In this document: one piece after another, positions 42,315 to 48,784 of the stretch
Numbering within the stretch: the first letter of the stretch is position 1
Layout: the number at the start of each line of letters is the position of its first letter
Source of the DNA: Bacteroidia bacterium
Lineage (GTDB): Bacteria; Bacteroidota; Bacteroidia; DATLTG01
NCBI GenBank assembly: GCA_039924845.1
Contig: JBDTAC010000047.1
Coordinates: 1-48,784, forward strand
Direction of reading: 5' to 3'
DNA: 48,784 nucleotides
The notes under the pieces: generated by a model
The model's input: only the letters and a program-made list of their open reading frames with translations
What the model was told of the DNA's origin: nothing
Database searches by the model: none
Translations under genes and position numbers: made by a program

Positions 42315-43004
42315 CTAATCTTCTGCATATTTCAAATATTCCTTCGCATCGTTACCTGTATTAAAAATCAAATCTAGAATTGTAACTCCATGCGCAAATG
42401 GCTCGTGCAGCTGATTGTATTCTTGGTAGCCACTGTAGTCCATCCATTCCACGTCAATACCTTCTTGTTTAAATAAATCTGTTTGTAAATAATTTTTTGC
42501 TGCAGGACCAGATATATATACATCTGCATTTAATTTTTTACATGCTTCTAATAGCCTTAGATTTCTATCTCCATCTAAATTTAATTCTCTCGAATCAATA
42601 ATCTGAGTTTTAATATCAAGTATTTTGCAAATAGCTTTAATAAAGGAAGTATTGACTTCTGAAATAAAATCACTTTGATTTTCATACAGGCTAAATATTT
42701 GATCTTTGTATTCAGCAAAACAAGTTGCTTTAGAGTAATTCCCTTGTAAAGAGGAAATATGTTTTTTGTGCCAGTTATTGCTTGAAATTTTAGATTCAAA
42801 TATTTTTTGAGTAAGATTTTCCTGTCTTACAGGTATCGTTAGCCATTTCAACCCATCTTTTGTACTGATTAAGTTCCTATTTCTCCAATCATTCTTTGTG
42901 TATTGCACCTCATCGTATATCACAAATACATCCGACTTTGCTATTAAATCAAAATATCCTTTCCATGGAATGTAATTAGATTGTAGTATAGAAATTTTTT
43001 TCAT
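42315..43004 (-). CDS. WbqC-like family protein
   Basis: 229 residues beginning KKISILQSNYIPWKGYFDLIAKSDVFVIYDEVQYTKNDWRNRN, the signature of the WbqC family found in O-antigen and capsule clusters. Further blocks are WLTIPV, NNWHKKHI, SGPAAKNYL and DLIFNTG. Biochemical role is not settled; it has been linked to sugar-nucleotide or glycine/ester modification. Its ATG overlaps the TGA of a small open frame by the ATGA arrangement, implying translational coupling. Confidence 0.93.
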   Translation of the reverse strand: MKKISILQSNYIPWKGYFDLIAKSDVFVIYDEVQYTKNDWRNRNLISTKDGLKWLTIPVRQENLTQKIFESKISSNNWHKKHISSLQGNYSKATCFAEYKDQIFSLYENQSDFISEVNTSFIKAICKILDIKTQIIDSRELNLDGDRNLRLLEACKKLNADVYISGPAAKNYLQTDLFKQEGIDVEWMDYSGYQEYNQLHEPFAHGVTILDLIFNTGNDAKEYLKYAED

Positions 43005-43174
43005 ATTATTTTATTAGAAAATTCGGCGTAAATAACAATAGAATTTTGATTCTTTGTGTTTAATTTTTGAATCAAATAAAAAGGATAAAGAACATATTCA
43101 TTTAATATTAATTTTAAATATATGCGCAAGGTTATTTTATTTCTATTACCTGATAAAATAATTTGCTCTTGCAT
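43001..43174 (-). CDS. Small ORF (57 codons) coupled to wbqC, or a gene remnant
   Basis: From the ATG at 43174 the frame gives 57 residues starting MQEQIILSGNRNKIT and ending YAEFSNKII, with TGA overlapping the wbqC ATG as ATGA. The same frame stays open upstream to 43240, where it overlaps the broken GT2 in a -1 frame. That suggests a frameshifted C-terminal part of the GT2 or of a lost neighbour. I do not recognise the peptide; hydrophobic-aromatic LRIYLKLILNEYVLYPFYLIQKL could be a membrane-associated helix. The overlap with wbqC is the best evidence that it is or was translated. Confidence 0.45.
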   Translation of the reverse strand: MQEQIILSGNRNKITLRIYLKLILNEYVLYPFYLIQKLNTKNQNSIVIYAEFSNKII

Positions 43175-43206
43175 ATCCAATTGTTGTTTATATCCTTCAC
43201 TTTTTT

Positions 43207-43542
43207 TTAAAATAAAGAGAATAAAATATTTGAAACTGGATTATCTTGTAAACCACAATCCGGCACAACTACCTCTTTTTCTTTTAAATAATCTAGTCCT
43301 GCAGTTATAGCATGATGTTGCCCAAAATCTCGGCTCAGTTGAATACCTCTAACTCGTGTGTCTTTTTTGCAGTTCTCAAGAATTTTTTTTCGCGATTTAT
43401 CAGATCTTCTATCATCCACCAACACGATTTCAAAACCGCTTGAAATTGTGCTTAATTCAATCGTTAACTGTAGGATTAATTCGTCCATACAGAATTCTCC
43501 GTTGTAAACGGGAGTAACAACACTTTTTAACGGTCGATACAT
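43207..43542 (-). pseudogene. Truncated, degenerate GT2 glycosyltransferase
   Basis: 111 residues correspond to the first third of a GtrB/DPM1-like GT2: SVVTPVYNGE, VLVDDRRSDKSRKKI (normally DDGSPD), QLSRDFGQHHAITAGLDY, then VVPDCGLQD where the family has MDCDLQDPP. The reading frame then stops. Two changes hit the nucleotide and metal-binding region and two thirds of the enzyme, including the membrane part, are missing. It is very probably a decayed copy of the neighbouring GT2 (41291-42217) or of a relative. The next 200 bases on the same strand hold the small frame at 43001-43240. Confidence 0.8.
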
Positions 43543-43624
43543 TTTTAATAATAATACGTTTCTTACTTTAAGAAAAAGATTTTAAATATAGGTATTATTT
43601 AAGAAATGAAGGTGCTGCCCTCGT

Positions 43625-44812
43625 TTATCTAAACCCAAAAATAGGCGATTTTAAAATGTAAATTATTCCTGTAAAAATATGTGCGCAAAAAATCAGTAAA
43701 AGTATTTTATCCTTTATGTGCAAACTTATTTTAGTTGCACATTGTTTGTAAAAAGCGATGGCGGTGGTTAAGAACAAAATATAATAACAAATAATAATTT
43801 GCCATGCAAAATTAGCATCAAATTGCCGGATGCCGGATTCTGTAAAAATGATATATACCAATAAAGCAACTGTAAAAAGAGCAATGCTGTATTTTAAGAG
43901 TAAATTATTTTTTACTTCTTTAAAATAAACGATCATAAAAACCAATGGGAATAATAATGAGCTTAAAAAGGACAAAGGGATGTTGTCCGACCAATGTGCC
44001 CAAACACTAAAAGGTGCTATTTTTATGGAAATGACAGTGCTGCCAATATAGACGCCAATTTTAGATTCTACCAATAAACCCAAAGCCCCTATAAATGTTA
44101 TTCCTGCTGCTAAAAAAAAAAATTTGGAAAGCCCAAAACGTAGCAAACAAAATAAAGGAAATGCGATAATAAAACTCATAAAAAAACTCGGCTTTATGAT
44201 TAAATTCAAGAGAATTAAAAATAAAATAATCCATAATTTTTTAGAATCAGGATGTAAAAGATATTGGTATGATTGATAAAAAAGTAATAATGCAAAAGGC
44301 ATTAAAAAAATAGTTGTTGAATTATGCCAAGTATTTAGCGGAATATATCCCAAAAACATGGTGGCAGAAAACTTCCAAATAATATTTTCGCTAATCATCA
44401 CTAAAAATGGAATTAGCAAACAGAAAAACAAAACTGATTTTTTTGCCAAAAAATCTGCAGAAACTGAATCTTGCAGGCTATTGCTGAATATTCGCTGACT
44501 GATTTTATATTTATACAACACACTCAGCGTTAAAATAATGACTGAAAAAATATGTACTGCAATGATATTTTTAAAAAATAACTGAGGGATTTGCAAAATC
44601 AAAAAATACAGAAAATGCACAGGTAAAACCTCGTGTCCGTGAAAAACAGCAAAAGCGAATGCGTTGTGATCTGGAATGTCTGGAAATTGTTTTAAAATGC
44701 AAAAAGAAAAGTCAAAAATACTGATGAGAGCAAGAAGCGCGTAAATAGAAATTTTGAAAAATTTCAAATTTGTTTTATCAATGTATTTAGATTGAAAGCT
44801 AAGAAATTTCAT
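43625..44812 (-). CDS. Polytopic membrane protein of the polysaccharide cluster
   Basis: 395 residues with about ten to eleven hydrophobic segments, starting with a cytoplasmic basic stretch (MKFLSFQSKYIDKTNLKFFK). Notable short motifs are DHNAFAFAVFHGHEVLPVHFLYF and LNTWHNSTTIFLMPFA. No motif identifies it; flippase, polymerase and GT-C transferase are all possible given context. The gene starts 14 bases inside the upstream GT-C-like gene. Confidence 0.75.
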   Translation of the reverse strand: MKFLSFQSKYIDKTNLKFFKISIYALLALISIFDFSFCILKQFPDIPDHNAFAFAVFHGHEVLPVHFLYFLILQIPQLFFKNIIAVHIFSVIILTLSVLYKYKISQRIFSNSLQDSVSADFLAKKSVLFFCLLIPFLVMISENIIWKFSATMFLGYIPLNTWHNSTTIFLMPFALLLFYQSYQYLLHPDSKKLWIILFLILLNLIIKPSFFMSFIIAFPLFCLLRFGLSKFFFLAAGITFIGALGLLVESKIGVYIGSTVISIKIAPFSVWAHWSDNIPLSFLSSLLFPLVFMIVYFKEVKNNLLLKYSIALFTVALLVYIIFTESGIRQFDANFAWQIIICYYILFLTTAIAFYKQCATKISLHIKDKILLLIFCAHIFTGIIYILKSPIFGFR

Positions 44813-46289
44813 GTGTTTTTTTCTGATTTGAAATTACGGATAATAAATACATTAAAAATAAAATACATACTGGATACCCGCATAAGAAATAACGATTTTC
44901 GATGACAAATGTAGAATTAAAGATAATCGTAAAAACAATAATCAAAGGAATCGAAATAAGAATAATCCATTGTGTTTTATAGACTCGTTTTAAAAACATT
45001 ATAATTGCTCCGAAAATTCCTCCTAAAACCACAATAAAATAAAGTCCGACGTAAAATAATTTTATCAACTTTTCATAGATTTTCATTTCACTAAATTTCG
45101 GCAAAGGCATCAACAAACTTGGGTTCGAAAAAATAAGTTTTTGAATGCGAATAAAAGGCGTAATAAAATACACTCGAAATTTATTTTCTTGCGAGTAAGA
45201 TTCTTTAAACCGAATAGCCGTTTGTTCCGCCAATAAATTGAAAGAATCTTTTTTAGCGTCAGAAATAGTATTATCCGCACCTTCATTAAAAAGTGTTTTG
45301 AGGCGTAGCAAAGAATCTTTATTAAAATCAGCTCTGAAAACAGATGGACTAAATTGATATCTATTTATTTCCGAGCCTTTTGCATAATGAAACCACCAGG
45401 CATCGGAATTGTCGTAAAACTCGCCAGACTCGCCTCCCCAAGTGCAAATCATTTGGCGGATTGCAATAGCAGATGGGCGATAAGAGCCATATTTTTCGTA
45501 GGATTCGCTCAGTGGTGTTTCCAATGGAACAAATTCATGCAAAGCTTTGTAATTTCGAGCAATCCAAGCCGTTTCGAATATACCAAAAGAAATTATAAAT
45601 AAAGCGGCATGAATGAACGCGATTTTAAAATTTTGTTCTTTAAAATAATGTAGAAAAATGAGAAGAGGAATTACAACAATGCTAAGGCCTAAAAAAGGAC
45701 GCAGGAATATCGCCCACGCAAGAAAAAATCCAGAAAGAATCAAATTTATTTTTGTGTTGGAAACAAAAGCTTTGAATAAAAAATACAAATAAAAAATAAA
45801 TGCAGATACCGAAAAACTTTCTGACAAAGTAAAAATATCGAAGATGGAAGTATAAGCGCTTATGGCAAATAAAAAGAAAGTGATGTAAAAATATTTTTCT
45901 TGTTTAAGCAGTATTAATGCGATGCGAGCCAAGATGTAAACACTGATTGCGTCCAATAGTATTTGCATTAAAACAAGCAGAACCAAAGCGATATGCGGAT
46001 TAAAAATAGATCCTAACAAAAGATACGGAAAACTATAACCCGGCATTCTTCCTGCAAAAGGCACGCCTCCGTGTAAACTCATTGTTCCCGATGCAAAATA
46101 CGTGTCAACCGGACCTAAAAACATGTAGTAATCATTTTGTTTTACCACAATTTTGCTCACCATTCTATCGGGAGTTAGATGATGTGATTGCAAAATAAAA
46201 AAGCTAACAATAAGCGTTTTAATAATTACTGAAATCAGTATCCAGAAAAAATAATTTTTCGGCGCGATGTATTTATTAATTTTTTTCAT
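44799..46289 (-). CDS. GT39-like (GT-C) membrane glycosyltransferase
   Basis: 496 residues, about ten membrane segments. After the first helix comes a periplasmic loop with GGVPFAGRMPGYSFPYLLL, reminiscent of the acidic/proline loop of dolichyl-phosphate-mannose-type transferases, and a large loop at about 245-400 with REMICTWGGESGEFYD-like sequence. It probably transfers a sugar from a polyprenyl-phosphate donor. It overlaps both neighbours by 14 bases, a compact arrangement suggesting coupled translation. Confidence 0.78.
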   Translation of the reverse strand: MKKINKYIAPKNYFFWILISVIIKTLIVSFFILQSHHLTPDRMVSKIVVKQNDYYMFLGPVDTYFASGTMSLHGGVPFAGRMPGYSFPYLLLGSIFNPHIALVLLVLMQILLDAISVYILARIALILLKQEKYFYITFFLFAISAYTSIFDIFTLSESFSVSAFIFYLYFLFKAFVSNTKINLILSGFFLAWAIFLRPFLGLSIVVIPLLIFLHYFKEQNFKIAFIHAALFIISFGIFETAWIARNYKALHEFVPLETPLSESYEKYGSYRPSAIAIRQMICTWGGESGEFYDNSDAWWFHYAKGSEINRYQFSPSVFRADFNKDSLLRLKTLFNEGADNTISDAKKDSFNLLAEQTAIRFKESYSQENKFRVYFITPFIRIQKLIFSNPSLLMPLPKFSEMKIYEKLIKLFYVGLYFIVVLGGIFGAIIMFLKRVYKTQWIILISIPLIIVFTIIFNSTFVIENRYFLCGYPVCILFLMYLLSVISNQKKTHEIS

Positions 46290-47397
46290 TGTCCGATTTA
46301 AGAATATTAAAAACTTCTATATGTTTTTCTGAAATTAATTTCCATGTAAAATTATTTTTTATTTTAGTAAAAGAATTATTTGATAATTTATTTTTTTCTT
46401 CTGCGCTCAAATTATAGAAATCTAAAATAGATTTTTTTAATGCACTGACATTATTTTTTTCAATTAAATAACCGTTATTTTCATCCACCAATTCAGCTGT
46501 TGCTCCTACATTCGACACAATAATCGGCATGCCGTAACTCATTGCTTCCAACACAACGGTGGGCATTCCCTCGAACAATGTGGGCAATACAAATAAATCG
46601 TTTCCCTTGTAAAGTGTTATCAATTGTTCGTCAGAAATAAAACCAAGATACTCCACATTTTTTAATTGGAAATGCGTACGATATGTTTCAAACAATGGTC
46701 CTTTTCCGCCAAGATGAAAATTTATTTTATCCGAATATCCTTCTGCGTTTAATTCTTTTATCGCTTGTAATAATACGTGAATTCCTTTGTTGTGTGCAAA
46801 ACGCGCGACAAATAAAACGTTTAATTTCGATGAATTTTCTGTTCGTTCAAAATGCGGTGGTAAAATAACAGCATTGGGCAATACTACTATTTTTTGTTTT
46901 GAATTTTGAATTCTCTTGGCGAGAATTTCTGTCAATTTTCCACCTAAGGAAACCACTTTCGTGGAATGTTTAAAAAGGTAATTAAAAATAATTCGAAACG
47001 GAATTCCTGTTAATTTATCTTTTAACGAGATGCTTTGATACGCTTCTAATCCGTGAGGATTGACAATTATTTTTTGGTTAATTTTTTTGATGTTGTACCA
47101 AACCGAAAGTCCTTGCGAATAAATAATATAATCTGGATAATTTGCTAAAACAGCATAAACACGTTTCGAATAATGATAGCATTCCAATAAATAATTTTTG
47201 TCCTTATCAATAGGGGAAATAAATTCTTCTTTAATATTTAATTGAGGATCAAAAACAGAGACTTGATGCGGATGAATTACCACTAATTTTATGTTTTCGT
47301 TTTTTGCTAATTCTTCCATCAACAAACGCGAATGCCTCTGCATGCCGCCTACTTCGTGCGGAAAAATTCCATCGGTGCAAAAAATAATTTTTAGCAT
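46276..47397 (-). CDS. Family 4 glycosyltransferase
   Basis: GT-B, 373 residues: KIIFCTDGIFPHEVGGMQRHSRLLMEEL at the acceptor loop, LNVLFVARFAHNKGIHVLLQAI between the domains, and LPTLFEGMPTVVLEAMSYGMPIIVS (E-x7-E) at the donor site. Predicted to add a hexose in repeat-unit assembly. It starts 48 bases after the epimerase stop codon; a near-palindrome copy (47400-47420) fills part of the gap. Confidence 0.93.
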   Translation of the reverse strand: MLKIIFCTDGIFPHEVGGMQRHSRLLMEELAKNENIKLVVIHPHQVSVFDPQLNIKEEFISPIDKDKNYLLECYHYSKRVYAVLANYPDYIIYSQGLSVWYNIKKINQKIIVNPHGLEAYQSISLKDKLTGIPFRIIFNYLFKHSTKVVSLGGKLTEILAKRIQNSKQKIVVLPNAVILPPHFERTENSSKLNVLFVARFAHNKGIHVLLQAIKELNAEGYSDKINFHLGGKGPLFETYRTHFQLKNVEYLGFISDEQLITLYKGNDLFVLPTLFEGMPTVVLEAMSYGMPIIVSNVGATAELVDENNGYLIEKNNVSALKKSILDFYNLSAEEKNKLSNNSFTKIKNNFTWKLISEKHIEVFNILKSDNEKN

Positions 47398-47399
47398 CG

Positions 47400-47420
47400 T
47401 TGAAAAAATAATTTTTCGAA
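47400..47420. repeat. Near-palindrome copy in the leader of the GT4 gene
   Basis: Core GAAAAAATAATTTTTCGAA, between the epimerase stop codon and the GT4 ATG. Confidence 0.75.
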
Positions 47421-47445
47421 GAGGTATTTTTGGAGCAAAATCAAA

Positions 47446-48390
47446 TCAGTTTTTTACGTTTTGTTTTTCTGATTTTTGAAAAATTAATGTTTTGATGCCT
47501 TCGTCAATACCAATTTTTGGAGCCCATCCCGCAAAGACTTTTAATTTTGAAACGTCTGCCAATAAGTGCATACGTTCTACTTTTCGTACGCGCGACGCTT
47601 CTATTTCTATTGTAATTTTCTCGCCTAATTGTCGTTCAAAAGCGTCCACAATTTCGGTAACGGAATATTCTACACCTTGTCCTAAATTAAAAGTATCAAT
47701 TCCTTTATCGAATTTTGTAATTAATAAATGAACCGCATTTGCCATATCGGAAGTATGAATAAAATCGCGCTTTGGAGTAAGATTTCCTAATTTAATAGTT
47801 CGTAAACCGGAATTAATTTGTTGCTGAATCTCTGGAAATAAATGTGGATTGGTTTCGTTCGGACCAAAAGCATTAAAAAATCGACAAATAATAGTTGGAA
47901 TTTTCGTTTTCAAATGAAATTCGGTGCACAAATGTTCTCCGGTCAATTTCGATAAACCGTATACATCTAAAGGATCCAATTGATGGTTTTCTTTTACAGC
48001 CGAATCAGAAATCGGATAAACAGCCGCCGTAGAAGCGAACAGAAAAGATTCCAGTGAAGTTAATTTTTCGGCAGACTTTAAAATATTAATCGTGCCCTGA
48101 ATGTTGATATTGCTCGATTCAAAAGGATGTTGGTTGCAATACGGAATAAAATGAATGGCCGCAAGGTGTATTATTTGATGCGGATTAATTTTAAGGATGG
48201 TTTTTTCAATTTCTTCTTTATTGAGAATATCTATATTGAAAAAATGAGATTCTGGGATAGAAATAAAATTCTTGTTGCCAAAAGATAAATTGTCGATTAC
48301 ATATATATCGTTGTCGTATTCTTGCAATTTTGCAATAACGGCAGAACCTATAAAACCAGCACCTCCGGTAACTAAAATCTTTTTTTTCAT
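47446..48390 (-). CDS. NAD-dependent sugar-nucleotide epimerase/dehydratase
   Basis: Extended short-chain dehydrogenase of 314 residues: KKKILVTGGAGFIGSAVI (GxxGxxG), HLAAIHFIPYC, the active-site YGLSKLTGEHL (YxxxK) after TAAVYP, and RRFFNAFGPNE-like RFFNAFG. It resembles UDP-glucose 4-epimerases but lacks a family-specific tail, so the exact sugar is open. The ATG at 48390 is chosen over the upstream one at 48420, because a TACATTTG -7 box at 48418-48425 covers the latter. It is the first gene of the polysaccharide cluster. Confidence 0.92.
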   Translation of the reverse strand: MKKKILVTGGAGFIGSAVIAKLQEYDNDIYVIDNLSFGNKNFISIPESHFFNIDILNKEEIEKTILKINPHQIIHLAAIHFIPYCNQHPFESSNINIQGTINILKSAEKLTSLESFLFASTAAVYPISDSAVKENHQLDPLDVYGLSKLTGEHLCTEFHLKTKIPTIICRFFNAFGPNETNPHLFPEIQQQINSGLRTIKLGNLTPKRDFIHTSDMANAVHLLITKFDKGIDTFNLGQGVEYSVTEIVDAFERQLGEKITIEIEASRVRKVERMHLLADVSKLKVFAGWAPKIGIDEGIKTLIFQKSEKQNVKN

Positions 48391-48417
48391 CTTTATTTTT
48401 AAAGGATTCAGAAAAGG

Positions 48418-48425
48418 CAAATGTA
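48418..48425 (-). promoter_or_regulatory. TAnnTTTG -7 box of the polysaccharide cluster
   Basis: Minus-strand TACATTTG followed by C, giving a leader of about 20 bases to the epimerase ATG at 48390. It probably drives the genes from 48390 downward. No clear -33 element. Confidence 0.55.
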
Positions 48426-48575
48426 CTATTTTTAAAGAATTCTAAAATGTACGGTCTTTGTCGCGATGGATACCGTTTTAAAAGAAATAATGCTTTGGAA
48501 AAATATTTTTTTGCAGATTACAATAAAATATACGTTCTTTGCACTCCATTTTTCGAATCATTAATACAAAATACG

Positions 48576-48784
48576 ATGTCAAGAATTTGTGAACTAACAG
48601 GAAAAAAAGCGGTAGTAGGGAATAAGGTATCGCATTCTAATCATAAAACGAAACGGAAATTTTATCCGAATCTGAAGGTGAAAAAGTTTTTTATTCCGGA
48701 AGAAAATAAGTGGATTACTTTAAAAGTATCTACTTCTGCAATCAGAACAATTAATAAAAAAGGCATTTTTGCCTGCATGAAAGA
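48576..48784 (+). CDS. rpmB: 50S ribosomal protein L28, cut by the window edge
   Basis: The ATG at 48576 opens MSRICELTGKKAVVGNKVSH, continuing with HKTKRKFYPNL, KKFFIPEENKWITLKVSTSAIRTINKKGIFA. This is the bL28 pattern, ending in mid-protein at the window edge after 69 codons. L28 is a large-subunit ribosomal protein; rpmB is often followed by rpmG. A possible -7 box (GTTCTTTG, one mismatch) lies upstream near 48528, after a near-palindrome copy at about 48495. Confidence 0.95.
   Translation, partial: MSRICELTGKKAVVGNKVSHSNHKTKRKFYPNLKVKKFFIPEENKWITLKVSTSAIRTINKKGIFACMK

Noticed and set aside
43122-43310. Plus-strand open frame of 62 codons in the decayed GT2 region
   Set aside because: It overlaps the antisense GT2 remnant and the wbqC-coupled frame, and no promoter or recognisable motif is present.
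1-48784. CRISPR arrays, tRNA or rRNA genes, insertion sequences, prophage genes
   Set aside because: Read for direct repeats with spacers, cloverleaf-like stretches with TTCGA loops, transposase motifs and integrases; none found. The near-palindrome copies lack regular spacers and are not a CRISPR array.

Overview
The window is a low-GC chromosomal segment of a Bacteroidota bacterium (Bacteroidia/Flavobacteriia/Sphingobacteriia-like; I cannot place it more finely). The evidence is a type IX secretion sorting domain on one exported protein, a PorE-like TPR/propeller/CRD/OmpA protein, a BatA-type N-terminal domain, DUF6089 and DUF6913 proteins, the long form of IspH, the alternative GlmU family, WbqC, propeller-sensor LytS/LytTR signalling, and TAnnTTTG -7 promoter boxes. 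Shine-Dalgarno sequences are not apparent.

Layout. 1-700: no confident gene; a 21-bp tandem repeat array (244-621) followed by a perfect hairpin. 719-7784: dihydroorotase-like protein and BatA-like membrane protein (one operon), trmD, an M23 peptidase and folD. 7974-12898: a T9SS-sorted protein overlapping rnz by one base, a LuxR-type regulator with a degenerate receiver, and a TonB-dependent receptor. 12998-17790: a GlcNAc-kinase-like ATPase, a 2OG-Fe(II) oxygenase, an acyltransferase, Tag glycosylase and a convergent ABC-F ATPase. 18085-25883: PorE-like protein, purM, ispH, and a compact DUF6913/PepC-like peptidase/GlmU-like operon. 25968-32761: two tandem double-UspA proteins, a LytTR regulator with its propeller histidine kinase, and a DUF6089 protein. 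32816-48390, all on the minus strand: a surface polysaccharide cluster with GT2, WcaF, GT4, AsnB, GT4, O-antigen ligase/polymerase, WecE, a NeuD/PglD-type acyltransferase, GT2, WbqC, a broken GT2, two polytopic membrane proteins, GT4 and an NAD-dependent epimerase. 48576-end: the start of rpmB (L28).

The polysaccharide genes appear to work as one pathway. The epimerase, WecE aminotransferase and NeuD-like acyltransferase should make an acylated amino-sugar nucleotide. The GT2 and GT4 enzymes assemble the repeat unit, WcaF, AsnB and WbqC may decorate it, and the O-antigen ligase/polymerase-type protein polymerises or transfers it. No flippase or chain-length regulator is visible, so the locus is probably incomplete or extends beyond the window.

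The most striking non-gene signal is a near-palindrome of the form YYGAAAAAATWATTTTTTCRR (or with a central TATA-less AAAAATATTTTT core). By eye it recurs about once per kilobase, both between genes and in frame inside genes, where it encodes KIIF, KNYFF, KNNF or KNIFF tetra/pentapeptides. It supplies stop codons, forms the core of at least one bidirectional terminator, and sometimes provides the -33 TTTG of promoters. The second is a textbook intrinsic terminator (11-bp stem, 8 T) lying wholly inside the 5' coding region of rnz.
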